Assembly: GCA_024236415.1 (NCBI GenBank)
Contig: JACKKN010000007.1
Span: 1-64,000 of the forward strand
DNA length: 64,000 nt
Direction: 5' to 3'
Origin: Hyphomicrobiales bacterium
GTDB taxonomy: Bacteria; Pseudomonadota; Alphaproteobacteria; Rhodospirillales; JACKKN01
Each line of letters begins with the position of its first letter. Position 1 is the first letter of the stretch. Positions 16,553 through 25,057 of the stretch are shown piece by piece. Position numbers and translations under genes: made by a program. The notes under the pieces are model-generated. The model was not told the DNA's origin. It worked only from the letters and a program-made list of their open reading frames with translations, and made no database searches.

Positions 16553-17455
16553 CTAGGCGGCGGAGCTTTCGCCGGCCGCGGTCTTGCCCACGGCCCGCTC
16601 GTAGTCCTCCATCAGGATCCTGGTGATCTCGCCCGGGGTGAACCGGTGGTCGTCGATGGAGCCCACCGGCGTCACCTCGGCGGCGGTGCCGGTCAGAAAC
16701 ACCTCGGTGGCCTTGTCCAGTTCGGCAGGCATGATGGCCCGCTCCAACACCTCGATGCCGCGGGCGCGGGCCAGGTCAATGACCGTGCGCCGGGTGATGC
16801 CGTTCAGGAAGCAGTCGGGCACCGGGGTGTGCAGGCGGCCGTCACCCATGACCAGGAAGATGTTGGCGCCCGTGGACTCGGCGATCTGGCCGCGCCAGTC
16901 CAGCATCAGGGCGTCGTCGTATCCCTCGGATTCCACCTGGTGCTTGGACAGGGTGCAGATCATGTACAGGCCGGCGGCCTTGGCGTGGACCGGCTCGGTG
17001 TCGGGCGACGGGCGCTTCCACGGCGCCGTCTTCAGGCGGATGCCCTTCATGCGCGCCTCGGGCGAGAAGTAGGACGGCCAGGGCCAGGCGGCGACGGCCA
17101 TGTTGATGCGCGTGGACTGGGCCGACACGCCCATCATCTCGCTGCCGCGCCAGGCGATGGGGCGGACGTAGCCGTCGATGATGTTGTTGGCCTTGCAGGT
17201 CTCGATGCAGGCGGCGTCGATCTCGGCCACGGAATAGGGGATCGAGAAGCCCAGGGCCTTGGCCGAGTCCACCAGCCGCTGGCTGTGCTCGGTCAGCTTG
17301 AAGATCGTGCCGCCGTAGGACCGCTCGCCTTCGAACACGCTGGAGGCGTAGTGCAGGGCGTGGGTCAGCACGTGCAGCTTGGCCTCGCGCCAGGGCACCA
17401 TCTCGCCGTTGTACCAAATGAAGCCGTCGCGATCGTCGAAGGGTGTGTCGGCCAT
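16553..17455 (-). CDS. ilvE: Branched-chain amino acid aminotransferase
   Basis: A 300-residue class IV PLP aminotransferase that makes or degrades Val, Leu and Ile by exchange with 2-oxoglutarate. Landmarks are FIWYNGEMVPWREAKLHVL, the HYASSVFEGERSY loop, the Lys of VHAKAAGLYM expected to hold PLP, and the FLNGITRRTVI and EVFLTGTAAEVTPV motifs typical of BCAT. Length is that of E. coli IlvE. The start at 17455 (MADTPF) is chosen; a frame extension upstream lies in the promoter region shared with the MarR gene. Confidence 0.92.
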   Translation of the reverse strand: MADTPFDDRDGFIWYNGEMVPWREAKLHVLTHALHYASSVFEGERSYGGTIFKLTEHSQRLVDSAKALGFSIPYSVAEIDAACIETCKANNIIDGYVRPIAWRGSEMMGVSAQSTRINMAVAAWPWPSYFSPEARMKGIRLKTAPWKRPSPDTEPVHAKAAGLYMICTLSKHQVESEGYDDALMLDWRGQIAESTGANIFLVMGDGRLHTPVPDCFLNGITRRTVIDLARARGIEVLERAIMPAELDKATEVFLTGTAAEVTPVGSIDDHRFTPGEITRILMEDYERAVGKTAAGESSAA

Positions 17456-17515
17456 TGAAATAATCTTTCGCCCAGGGGGTTGCCACAAAAACGAAGTTGC
17501 TTTGCCTATCAAGGT

Positions 17516-17531
17516 TTGCCATATATGTCAA
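17516..17531. promoter_or_regulatory. Near-perfect palindrome in ilvE/marR divergent promoter
   Basis: TTGCCATATATGTCAA is a 16-bp dyad with a single mismatched base pair, centred in the 97-bp divergent region. Read on the minus strand it includes TTGACA, a candidate -35 hexamer for ilvE. MarR-family dimers bind sites of this size, so it is the likely operator of the neighbouring MarR gene. Function is inferred. Confidence 0.5.
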
Positions 17532-17552
17532 TAATGCTGACGTATTAATTCG

Positions 17553-18068
17553 GTGCCCATGGACATGCCGACCGGAGAATCCCCCGCGCATCCCCTGCCC
17601 ATGACCGAGGCGCAGGCCCGCGAGGCCATCGAGCTGCTGTTCTTCGCCTACCGGGATTTCACGGGCGAGCCAGACGCCATCCTGGCCGACTTCGGATTCG
17701 GCCGTGCCCACCACCGCGTGGTCTATTTCGTCGGCCGCCATCCGGGCATTTCGGTCAGCGAGCTGCTGGCCATCCTGAAGATCACCAAGCAGAGCCTGTC
17801 GCGGGTGCTGGGCCAGTTGATCCGCGAGGAGTTCATCGCGCAGCGGACCGATTCCGGGGACCGGCGCCGGCGCTGCCTGTCCCTGACCTCCAAGGGCCAG
17901 GAGCTGGAGCGCCAGTTGACCCAGCGCCAGTGGACGCGCATTGCCCGCGCCTATGCCCTGGCCGGCACCGACGCCATTGGTGGATTTACCACCGTCCTGC
18001 GTGGCATCATCAACGCCGAGGACCGGGAACGGGTGCCCGTGGCGGCCACGGCATCGGCCCCGGAGTGA
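17553..18068 (+). CDS. MarR-family transcriptional regulator (PetP-like)
   Basis: A 171-residue winged-helix regulator. The recognition region is ISVSELLAILKITKQSLSRVLGQLI, followed by the wing RTDSGDRRRRCLSLTSKG. It is followed 37 bp later by an OmpR-type response regulator. This MarR-then-OmpR pair resembles petP-petR of Rhodobacter capsulatus, where the products affect cytochrome bc1 and c expression; the equivalence is inferred from order and type. GTG 17553 or ATG 17559 could be the start. Confidence 0.8.
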   Translation: MPMDMPTGESPAHPLPMTEAQAREAIELLFFAYRDFTGEPDAILADFGFGRAHHRVVYFVGRHPGISVSELLAILKITKQSLSRVLGQLIREEFIAQRTDSGDRRRRCLSLTSKGQELERQLTQRQWTRIARAYALAGTDAIGGFTTVLRGIINAEDRERVPVAATASAPE

Positions 18069-18105
18069 TGGCGCGGGGCCGGGGTGCCGCCGGCGACGGT
18101 GACCG

Positions 18106-18798
18106 ATGACGCACATGGACGAAAACCTGCCGCACATTCTCGTGGTCGACGACGACGATCGGCTGCGCGAACTGCTGCGCAAGTTCCTGTCCGAGAACGG
18201 ATTCGTGGTCGGCACCGCCAGGAACGCGGCGGACGCCCGCGCCAAGCTGGAGAGCCTGGCCTTCGACCTGCTGATCCTGGACCTGATGATGCCGGACGAG
18301 AGCGGCCTGGAATTCGCCGCCCGCCTGCGCGCGCAAAGCACCCTTCCGATCCTGATGCTGACGGCCAGGGGCGAACCCGAGGACCGCATCGCCGGCCTGG
18401 AGCGCGGCGCCGACGACTACCTGGTCAAGCCCTTCGAGCCGCGCGAGCTGCTGCTGCGCCTCAACAACATCCTGCGCCGGATTCCCAAGGCCGAGGACCC
18501 GGCCAGCGTGGTGCGGTTCGGCAGTTTCGCCTTCGTCCCCGAGCGCGAGGAGCTGCTGCACAACGGGACGCCGGTGCGGCTGACGTCGGTGGAGGCGGCC
18601 CTGTTGAAGGCCCTGGCGCACGAACCGGGGGCGGTGCTGTCGCGCGAAGACCTGATCGAGCGCACCGGCGCCGGCGGCGGCGGCCGGGCCGTGGACGTGC
18701 AGGTCACGCGGCTGCGGCGCAAGATCGAGAACGACCCGCGCATGCCCCGCTATCTGCAGACCGTGCGCGGCAAGGGCTATGTCCTGCGTCCCGATTGA
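18106..18798 (+). CDS. OmpR-family response regulator (PetR-like)
   Basis: A 230-residue DNA-binding response regulator. The receiver domain has the acidic pocket VVDDDDRLRE (residues 13-22), phosphoacceptor Asp in LLILDLMMPDESG, conserved Thr in LMLTARGE and Lys in YLVKPFEP. The C-terminal winged helix ends VRGKGYVLRPD. It is followed by a histidine kinase, so it has a cognate partner here. Its targets cannot be told from sequence; electron-transport genes are a context-based guess. Confidence 0.9.
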   Translation: MTHMDENLPHILVVDDDDRLRELLRKFLSENGFVVGTARNAADARAKLESLAFDLLILDLMMPDESGLEFAARLRAQSTLPILMLTARGEPEDRIAGLERGADDYLVKPFEPRELLLRLNNILRRIPKAEDPASVVRFGSFAFVPEREELLHNGTPVRLTSVEAALLKALAHEPGAVLSREDLIERTGAGGGGRAVDVQVTRLRRKIENDPRMPRYLQTVRGKGYVLRPD

Positions 18799-18831
18799 CG
18801 GGGCATCGCAAACCAGGGGAAAGGCGGCCAC

Positions 18832-20136
18832 GTGATCAAGAAGTTCCTGCCCAAGAGCCTGCTCGGCCGGTCGCTGATGATCATCGTGACCCCCCTGGTG
18901 CTGCTGCAGGTGGTCTCGGCCTTCATCTTCTATGAATCCCACTGGGGCAAGATCTCGTTCCGCCTGGCCCGCGGGCTGGCGGGCGACATCGCGCTGGTCG
19001 CCGCCTACCTGCGCGAACACCCCGGGCCCGAGGGCCTGGCGTGGATCCGCAACCGGGCGGCGATCCACATGGAGGTGGCGGTCGATTTCCGGCCCGGCGA
19101 GGTGCTGCCCAACGAGCCCAGCGCGGCCGGCGGCGGCGTGGACGACGTGCTGGTCGAGGCCTTGCACACCTACCTGGGCAAGCCGTTCCAGGTGACCACC
19201 CCCCCCGACAAGCGCACGGTCATGATCGCGGTGCAACTGGCCGACGGCGTGCTGCACACCACGACCACGCGCAAACGCCTGTTCAGTTCGACCACCTACG
19301 TCTTCGTCATCTGGATGGTGGGCACGTCGCTGATCCTGTTCGGCGTGGCGACCATTTTCATGCGCAACCAGGTGCGGCCCATCCGCCGCCTGGCCTTGGC
19401 CGCCGATGCCTTCGGCAAGGGGCGCGACGCGCCGGCCTTCAAGCCCGAGGGCGCGGCCGAGGTGCGCCAGGCGGCGGCGGCCTTCCTGGCCATGCGCGAG
19501 CGCATCGGCCGCCAGATCACGCAGCGCACGGAGATGCTGGCCGGTGTCTCGCACGACCTGCGCACTCCCCTGACCCGCATGAAGCTGCAACTGGCGCTGC
19601 TGCGCGGCCAGGAGGGGCTGGAGGACCTGAAGACGGACATCGTCGAGATGGAGCGCATGCTGGAAGCCTACCTGGCCTTCGCCCGCGGCGAGGGGGCCGA
19701 GCGCGCGACCGAGGTGTCGGTCGACGACCTGCTGGGCGAGGTGGTGGACGGCGCCCGCCGCAACGGCGGCCAGGTGGACTTCCGGTCCGGCGGCGACATC
19801 GTCATGCCGCTGCGGCCCAACGCCTTCAAGCGCAGCGTCACCAACCTGATCGAGAACGCCACCCGGTACGGCGGACACGTGGCGGTCAACACCGAACGCC
19901 AGCCGGGGCAGGTGCGCATCACCATCGACGACGACGGCCCGGGCATTCCCGAAGACCGCCGCGAAGAGGTCTTCCGGCCCTTCTTCCGCCTGGAGGACTC
20001 GCGCAACCCGGTCACCGGCGGCGTCGGCCTGGGCCTGTCCATCGCCCGCGACGTGATCCGCAGCCACGGCGGCGACATCGAACTGGGCGACTCGCCCCTG
20101 GGTGGGCTGCGCGCGGCGATCGTGCTGCCGCTTTGA
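18832..20136 (+). CDS. Sensor histidine kinase (EnvZ-like)
   Basis: A 434-residue membrane kinase. Hydrophobic helix 1 (about residues 12-32) and helix 2 (about 160-180) flank a periplasmic sensor of about 125 residues. A HAMP linker follows, then the phospho-acceptor box SHDLRTPLTRMKLQLALL. The ATPase domain has N box NLIENATRYGG, G1 DDDGPGIPEDR, F box and G2 GGVGLGLSIARDV. The GTG start is adopted because it gives a complete first membrane helix. It is probably co-transcribed with the response regulator 33 bp upstream. Confidence 0.92.
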   Translation: MIKKFLPKSLLGRSLMIIVTPLVLLQVVSAFIFYESHWGKISFRLARGLAGDIALVAAYLREHPGPEGLAWIRNRAAIHMEVAVDFRPGEVLPNEPSAAGGGVDDVLVEALHTYLGKPFQVTTPPDKRTVMIAVQLADGVLHTTTTRKRLFSSTTYVFVIWMVGTSLILFGVATIFMRNQVRPIRRLALAADAFGKGRDAPAFKPEGAAEVRQAAAAFLAMRERIGRQITQRTEMLAGVSHDLRTPLTRMKLQLALLRGQEGLEDLKTDIVEMERMLEAYLAFARGEGAERATEVSVDDLLGEVVDGARRNGGQVDFRSGGDIVMPLRPNAFKRSVTNLIENATRYGGHVAVNTERQPGQVRITIDDDGPGIPEDRREEVFRPFFRLEDSRNPVTGGVGLGLSIARDVIRSHGGDIELGDSPLGGLRAAIVLPL

Positions 20137-20193
20137 CGGCGGGTTCCAAAGCGGTTTGCCTTTAATCGGAAAGGGTTTGCGGCGGGGGAGCGG

Positions 20194-21093
20194 TCAGGCG
20201 TCCAGGCTGAGCCCCGCGCCGGCCACCAGCCCGTCCAGGGGAACGTCGGCCTTCTCCGTCGTCTGCGCGGCTTCGGCCGTGTCCGTGGCGTCGGCCCGGG
20301 CTTCCTGGTCCGAGGCCAGGATCCGGTTGATCCGGACCTGGAACGAGTCGGTGCCGTCGCTCCGGCGCAGGTTGTCGGCACCGAAGGTTTCGGCCAGGAC
20401 CTGCTGGACCGGATCGTCGGCCGCGGCGCCCGGGGTGTCCTCGCCGTCGCCGAAATCCTGGGACGGCACCGGTTCGCCCGGCAGGCCGCGGGGGTTGCCG
20501 ATACCGCTGGGGGCCTCTTCCTTCAGGTTCAACTGTTTCGACAGCAGCAGGAAGCCGGTGTCGTCCCGGACCTCGACCCGCAGCGCCAGGTTGTCGATGG
20601 TGACCTGGACGGCGCCGGTGCGTTCGGCCGTGACCTGGGCCGACTCCAGGCGCACCGAGGTCGAGAAGGTGCCGCTCTCGAACCCCAGCAGCTTGAGCCG
20701 CTGGTCCAGCGCGCTGGCCACGGCGACGGTCTGCAGGCCGACGGACCCGGTCAGGCGCGCGGCCTTGGCCTCGGCGATGCTGGGCGGGTATCCGATGTCG
20801 CGGAAGACCTGCAACAGGAATTCGTCCAGGGCCAGGCGGGTCTCGTTGCCGAGCCGGCGGCTGCTTTCCCTGGGTTCGGTTACGGAGGGCGGCTCGGTCA
20901 AGGGCTCGGACAGCAGGGCGCGCGAATTCACCACGCCGCGGGCGGCGGCGGCGGACTCCTGCTGGGACTGTAAATCCGTCGGCGACGGGCGGGAATCGAC
21001 ACCGTCCCCAACCTTCCGCGGTCCCGGTGCGGACACGCGGTACTGGGGAACCAACGGTGCCGGCCCGATGCCCAGGCCCTTGATGTCCACCAT
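20194..21093 (-). CDS. Hypothetical protein
   Basis: A 299-residue soluble protein I do not recognise. A strong Shine-Dalgarno (aaaggaggt) precedes the ATG, and codon use matches the genome, so it is probably real. The N-terminal 70 residues are Pro/Ser/Arg-rich and likely disordered. A middle segment (about 80-200) alternates strands and helices, and the C-terminus is acidic and Ala/Asp-rich. There is no signal peptide or membrane helix. The patterning of a linker plus a conserved core resembles flagellar or secretion accessory proteins, but nothing confirms this. It converges on the histidine kinase gene. Confidence 0.55.
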   Translation of the reverse strand: MVDIKGLGIGPAPLVPQYRVSAPGPRKVGDGVDSRPSPTDLQSQQESAAAARGVVNSRALLSEPLTEPPSVTEPRESSRRLGNETRLALDEFLLQVFRDIGYPPSIAEAKAARLTGSVGLQTVAVASALDQRLKLLGFESGTFSTSVRLESAQVTAERTGAVQVTIDNLALRVEVRDDTGFLLLSKQLNLKEEAPSGIGNPRGLPGEPVPSQDFGDGEDTPGAAADDPVQQVLAETFGADNLRRSDGTDSFQVRINRILASDQEARADATDTAEAAQTTEKADVPLDGLVAGAGLSLDA

Positions 21094-21242
21094 TCAGACC
21101 TCCTTTCTGTTGATCTGGCGGACTCGCACTTTGGATACACCCGGGTCATTCTGGACTCCAGGTGACTGTATTTTCACTTATTTTTTACCAAAAATCAATT
21201 GCCGGCTCGGTCCGCGATCCGGCCCCGCGCACCGCCCGCGGA

Positions 21243-21578
21243 TCAGAAAAGGCGGCCGCCGTCGGGCACCTGGCGTTCGGGCTGCAACAGCACGACCTCG
21301 CCGTCGGCGTCGGGGAAGCCCAGCACCAGGACCTGGGACATGAACTTGCCGATCTGGCGCGGCGGGAAATTGACCACCGCCGCCACCTGGCGCCCGACCA
21401 GGGTTTCCGGCGCGTAGTGGCGCGTGATCTGGGCCGACGACTTGCGCTCCCCCAGGTCGGGGCCGAAGTCCACCCACAGCTTGATGGCGGGCTTGCGCGC
21501 CTCGGGGAAGGGTTCGGCCCGCGTCACGGTGCCGACCCGGATGTCGACGCGCAGAAAATCGTCGAAGGAAATCTCCAT
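21243..21578 (-). CDS. csaA: tRNA-binding protein, CsaA-like
   Basis: A 111-residue OB-fold protein of the tRNA-binding domain family (EMAPII/Arc1p-like). ISFDDFLRVDIRVGTV at the N-terminus, KLWVDFGPDLGERKSSAQI in the middle and RQVAAVVNFPPRQIGKFMSQ are the classic CsaA segments. CsaA binds tRNA and was proposed to act as an export chaperone in Bacillus. The start at 21578 gives the family length. It is transcribed toward the hypothetical gene and preceded by the phasin terminator. Confidence 0.88.
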   Translation of the reverse strand: MEISFDDFLRVDIRVGTVTRAEPFPEARKPAIKLWVDFGPDLGERKSSAQITRHYAPETLVGRQVAAVVNFPPRQIGKFMSQVLVLGFPDADGEVVLLQPERQVPDGGRLF

Positions 21579-21635
21579 GACCTCTCCTTTCAGATGCCCG
21601 GCGGGCAATCTGCGGAATCTTCCGGGAAAGGCAAG

Positions 21636-21664
21636 AGAAAAGCCGCCGGCACGGGGCCGGCGGC
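21636..21664 (-). terminator. Intrinsic terminator of the phasin gene
   Basis: A perfect 9-bp stem GCCGCCGGC/GCCGGCGGC (21642-21650 with 21656-21664) with a 5-nt loop. On the minus strand it is followed by TTTTCTCTT. It lies 28 bp past the phasin stop. Confidence 0.75.
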
Positions 21665-21691
21665 ATTTCGGAAAACGGGTGGGCGCGAGGC

Positions 21692-22171
21692 CTACTTCTT
21701 CATGTCCAGCGCCAGGGACTTGATCTCCTCGAGGCTCTCGGAAATGCGGGAATTGATGGCGGAGGCGGCCTCGTTGTTGGACTTGGCGACCAGCTCGGCC
21801 AGCTCACGCATGTTGCTCAGGGCCTTTTCGAAGGCGTCCTTGACCAGCTCCGCCTGCTTGGCGGCGGCGTCCTGGGGGGTGGTCGAGGTGGCGAACCGCT
21901 CGACGGCGGCCTGGGCCTCGTCCAGGGTTTCCTTCAGGATCTCGGCCTGCCGGTTGGCGACGGCCTGGAATCCTTCCATGGCGGTACGGTTGGCGACAGT
22001 CAGCGCCTCGACGTTCTTCTGCTGGCTCTTGAGCATTGATTCGACGTCGACGCTGGGCAGGTTGTATTGACCCATGACCTTGGAGAATTCCGCCGCCATC
22101 TTCTTCGGGTCGAAGTCGGCGAGCATCTGGGTCATGTCAAAGTTCAGGAAGGGGTTCTTGTTCGTGGCCAT
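21692..22171 (-). CDS. Phasin family protein
   Basis: A 159-residue, almost wholly alpha-helical protein with MATNKNPFLNFDMTQML at the start and a long amphipathic core rich in Ala, Glu and Lys. This is the Phasin_2-type pattern of proteins that coat polyhydroxyalkanoate granules. ATG 22171 is preferred to an in-frame TTG just upstream. The 5' region carries a CTGC-N3-GCAG box, the operator type bound by the PHA-sensing repressor PhaR. This supports a role in PHA storage, although PHA synthase is not in this window. Confidence 0.85.
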   Translation of the reverse strand: MATNKNPFLNFDMTQMLADFDPKKMAAEFSKVMGQYNLPSVDVESMLKSQQKNVEALTVANRTAMEGFQAVANRQAEILKETLDEAQAAVERFATSTTPQDAAAKQAELVKDAFEKALSNMRELAELVAKSNNEAASAINSRISESLEEIKSLALDMKK

Positions 22172-22258
22172 CAATCATACTCCGTCTTAAGGCGCGCAAT
22201 GCTGCGCTGCACAATGGTATTAATATCACGGATTTTAAGCGATTCGTCAACCCTTATG

Positions 22259-22269
22259 CTGCACTGCAG
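22259..22269. promoter_or_regulatory. PhaR-type operator upstream of phasin gene
   Basis: CTGC-ACT-GCAG at 22259-22269 matches the CTGC-N3/4-GCAG pattern reported for PhaR in Paracoccus denitrificans. A near match, CTGC-GCT-GCAC, lies at 22202-22212. The perfect site is about 90 bp upstream of the phasin ATG. The role is inferred by analogy. Confidence 0.6.
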
Positions 22270-22321
22270 CAAAAATTTTTCGAGGCTCCGGAGGCCGGTC
22301 ATCGGGGCCGTGGACGCAGGC

Positions 22322-22978
22322 TCATCCGGCCTCCGCTTCCGCCACCGGCGCGTCCGATGCGGCGCGGCCCGGGCCGCGCCGGGCACAGGCCGCCGACAGC
22401 TTTTCGGCCCGCGCCAGGAACCTGTCGACGGCGGCCATGGTCCGGGCCATGTCGGGGCTGTCGTCGCCCGCCCAGGTGCGGAAGGCGGCGGCATAGACGG
22501 CGGCGAGCCCCTTGACGCGCAGGCCGCCGCACGGCCCGGCGGCGGGCACGCCAGCGGCTTCCAGCATCCAGGCCATGGACCGCATGGTGGACGGCACGGT
22601 CGTCAGGGCGGCCAGGGGGTCGCGCGCCGTGGCGCGGGCCATGGACAGGATCCCCGCGCGGTGCTCGGACAGGGCGTCGAAACGCCGCATCAGGATGTCG
22701 AACAGGCGGTCGCGCACCGATTCGCCTTCGCCGGGCGGCGGCGTTTCGTCCAATACCCGCTGGTCCGTGCGGGCGATGATGGCGCGCAGGATCGACTGGC
22801 GGGTGGGGTACAGGGCATACAGGTCGGCCAGGGAAAGGTCGGCGGCGGCCGCCAGGTCGGGCAGGGAGACCCGGTCCCAGGGTCGCTCGGCGGCCAGGCG
22901 GAGCGCGGTGTCGAGAACGCGCTCCCGCGCCTTCGCCGGATCGGGCTTGCGGGGCTTGCGTGTGGCTTTTGCGGGCAT
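22322..22978 (-). CDS. TetR/AcrR-family transcriptional regulator
   Basis: A 218-residue one-component regulator. A basic tail is followed by the TetR helix-turn-helix: RERVLDTALRLAAE, then SLPDLAAAADLSLADLYALYPTR (about residues 38-60). The C-terminal half is a helical ligand or dimerisation domain with no recognisable subtype. The HTH of this group is sometimes seen in COQ9-like proteins, but the ligand region does not look like COQ9. It is separated from the phasin gene by about 150 bp with its own start region. Target unknown. Confidence 0.78.
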   Translation of the reverse strand: MPAKATRKPRKPDPAKARERVLDTALRLAAERPWDRVSLPDLAAAADLSLADLYALYPTRQSILRAIIARTDQRVLDETPPPGEGESVRDRLFDILMRRFDALSEHRAGILSMARATARDPLAALTTVPSTMRSMAWMLEAAGVPAAGPCGGLRVKGLAAVYAAAFRTWAGDDSPDMARTMAAVDRFLARAEKLSAACARRGPGRAASDAPVAEAEAG

Positions 22979-23083
22979 GGGACCCTCCTGCGGTAGGTTG
23001 CGCGCCTGCCTGTCCCGATGAAATAGGGTGACGGCGCGCGAAAATGAAGCCCCGCCGGGACCGACCGCTGGAATTTCCAGGCC

Positions 23084-23902
23084 CTACCCGGCCAGTTCCC
23101 TGGACCGGCGCGTGGCCGCGGCGATGGCCCGGGTCAACAGCGGCTGCCACCCGTCCTCGCCCATCAGCACCTTGAGGGCCTCGGCCGTGGTGCCGCCGGG
23201 GCTGGTCACGTTGCGGCGCAGGGTCTCGGGCTCGTCGCTGGAGCGGTACAGCAGCTCGCCCGATCCGGCGACCGTCACCCGGGCCAGCCGCTTGGCCAGG
23301 TCGGGCGGCAGGCCGGCGGCCGCGCCGGCCTCGGCCAGGCTCTCGGCCAGCAGGAAGACGTAGGCCGGGCCGCCGCCGGACAGGGCCGTGACGGCGTCGA
23401 TCAGGCCTTCGTCGTCGACCCAGGCGACCTCGCCCACGGCCCGCAGCAGCTCGTCGCACAGGTCGCGCTGGGCGTCGTTGACCCGGCCGTTGGCGCAGGC
23501 GACCGTGATTCCCCGGCCGACGGCGGCGGGGGTGTTGGGCATGCTGCGCACGATGGCGGCATCGGCGCCCAGGGCGGCCTCGAAATAGGCCAGGGGCTTG
23601 CCGGCGGCGATGGACAGGAAAACCGTGTCCGGCCCCGCGAACCGGCGGTATGCGGGCGCCACGTCGTCCATGGACTGGGGCTTGACGGCGAACACCACCA
23701 CGTCGGGGGCGAAGGAATCCGGCACCTCGGCCGGCGACGCCAGGGCCTCGACCCCGAACTGGTCGGCGGCCGCCTGGCGCCCGGCGTCGAAGGGTTCGAC
23801 CACCCGCACGTTCGCCGCCGCGATGCCCCGCCGCAGCCATCCCTGCAGCATGGCGCCCCCCATCTTGCCGCAACCGGCAAGGATCAGTCTGGTGTCCGCC
23901 AT
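23084..23902 (-). CDS. proC: Pyrroline-5-carboxylate reductase
   Basis: A 272-residue enzyme for the last step of proline synthesis, reducing P5C with NAD(P)H. The N-terminal LAGCGKMGGAMLQGWL is the dinucleotide loop. VFAVKPQ, SIAAGKP, MPNTPAAVGRG, and the C-terminal VTALSGGGPAYVF and NVTSPGGTTAEAL are classic ProC motifs. Length is normal. The start at 23902 is chosen because the first strand begins immediately after it; a longer open frame runs into the YbjN gene. Confidence 0.94.
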   Translation of the reverse strand: MADTRLILAGCGKMGGAMLQGWLRRGIAAANVRVVEPFDAGRQAAADQFGVEALASPAEVPDSFAPDVVVFAVKPQSMDDVAPAYRRFAGPDTVFLSIAAGKPLAYFEAALGADAAIVRSMPNTPAAVGRGITVACANGRVNDAQRDLCDELLRAVGEVAWVDDEGLIDAVTALSGGGPAYVFLLAESLAEAGAAAGLPPDLAKRLARVTVAGSGELLYRSSDEPETLRRNVTSPGGTTAEALKVLMGEDGWQPLLTRAIAAATRRSRELAG

Positions 23903-23922
23903 GGAGCTGCTCCCGATTGGCC

Positions 23923-24444
23923 CTAAGCCTCGCCGACCGTCTCGATCAGGGAGGCGTTGATGGCGTCGGCCGCCGTCTTGCCGCCCCAGACCACGTACTG
24001 GAAGGCCGGGTAGAAGCGGTCGCACTCGATGATCGCCGTGTCCACCAGGTCCTCCATCTGTTCGCTGCTGGCGCCGTGGATGCCGCGTAGCGGCAGGGCG
24101 TGGCGGAACATGGGCAGGCCCTCGTCGTCCCACATGCCGAAATGGCCCAGCCACATCTTCTCGTTGATCAGGGCCAGCAGCTCGTGGACGTGGCGGCGGC
24201 GGGTGCCGGGTACCCGCAGGTCGAAGGCGCAGGTGAAGTGCATGGCCCCCATGTCCGCGTTCCAGGCGAAATAGAGGCTGTAGTCGCACCACCGGCCCGG
24301 CACCTGGACCGTCAGCTCGCGGTCGTTGGGGCGGTCGAAATCCCAGTCGTTGGCGTCCACGATCTGCTCGATGACGTCGAGGGGTTCACCAAGAAGGGAT
24401 GAACGTTCCGAGGCCATCAAAACCATCTGCCTGTCTCCTCGCAT
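23923..24444 (-). CDS. YbjN domain-containing protein
   Basis: A 173-residue protein of the YbjN superfamily (sensory-transduction-regulator-like fold related to type III secretion chaperones). Conserved parts are the N-terminal VDANDWDFDRPNDREL, VPGRWCDYSLYFAW, the LINEKMWLGHFGMWDDEGLPMFRHALPL block and the C-terminal helix ending in the AAD motif. In alphaproteobacteria this gene commonly lies upstream of proC, as here with 20 bp spacing. Biochemical function is not established. The start could be 24444 or an internal ATG at 24426. Confidence 0.82.
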   Translation of the reverse strand: MRGDRQMVLMASERSSLLGEPLDVIEQIVDANDWDFDRPNDRELTVQVPGRWCDYSLYFAWNADMGAMHFTCAFDLRVPGTRRRHVHELLALINEKMWLGHFGMWDDEGLPMFRHALPLRGIHGASSEQMEDLVDTAIIECDRFYPAFQYVVWGGKTAADAINASLIETVGEA

Positions 24445-24587
24445 GGGGACCCCGAAATCCCGGCGGTGATGCCACCGTATCTTGTGGTGGCTACGAGATT
24501 TTGTTGCATGCGTCCGGGGCCTCTACAATACCTAGAGTGCCAAAAGGCCGCGAACCGTGCAACAGCCGAGTTTTCCACAGGCCGCGG

Positions 24588-24656
24588 GCGCGCCGTGGCG
24601 GGGAGGGACGGGGCGGGGAAAGGGCCGGGGAAGGGGGCCGGGGAAAGGAGCCGGGG
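24588..24656 (+). repeat. G-rich low-complexity tract
   Basis: A run of GGGG-(A/C)n units (cgggg agggacggggcgg...) with at least eight G-runs of three or more lies between the YbjN and ubiK genes. It could form G-quadruplex DNA on the plus strand. No coding potential was seen in the 212-bp gap apart from this. Confidence 0.4.
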
Positions 24657-24959
24657 TCAGTCCGCGGATTTCTTGCGCGGGCGGGCGGCGCGGCGGGGTT
24701 TGGACTCGGCCTTGACGCCCAGTTGCGCCTCCAGGGCGGCGACCCGGGCTTCGAGCTTCTCCTGCTCCTCGCGCGCCTTGATGGCAACGGCGCGCATGGC
24801 CTCGAACTCCTCGCGCGGCACCATGTCCATGTCGACCAGGATCCGCTCCAGCTGCTGGCGCACCATGGCCTCGACCTCGCCCTTGATGCCGGCCACCGTG
24901 GACACGGCGCCGTTGGCCATTTTCGCCAGGTCGTCGAAAAGCCGGTTGCTGGTCTGCAT
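24657..24959 (-). CDS. Accessory factor UbiK family protein (BMFP)
   Basis: A 100-residue protein with an amphipathic N-terminal helix (LFDDLAKMANGAVSTVAG), a long coiled coil around residues 30-80 with the family's REEFEAM (E-F-x-x-V/M-R), and a Lys/Arg/Ala-rich tail. UbiK (YqiC) is a trimeric membrane-binding accessory factor for ubiquinone synthesis. The start at 24959 gives the usual length. It is divergent from nothing and is likely transcribed alone. Confidence 0.82.
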   Translation of the reverse strand: MQTSNRLFDDLAKMANGAVSTVAGIKGEVEAMVRQQLERILVDMDMVPREEFEAMRAVAIKAREEQEKLEARVAALEAQLGVKAESKPRRAARPRKKSAD

Positions 24960-25057
24960 GGTCCACATCCTTTCCGTCGGTCGGGGCCGCGGCGTCACGA
25001 TACGACCGTCGGCCTGCCGCCTCCAGGGAAAATTCCGGCGTCCGCGGCGCCGGCCGG

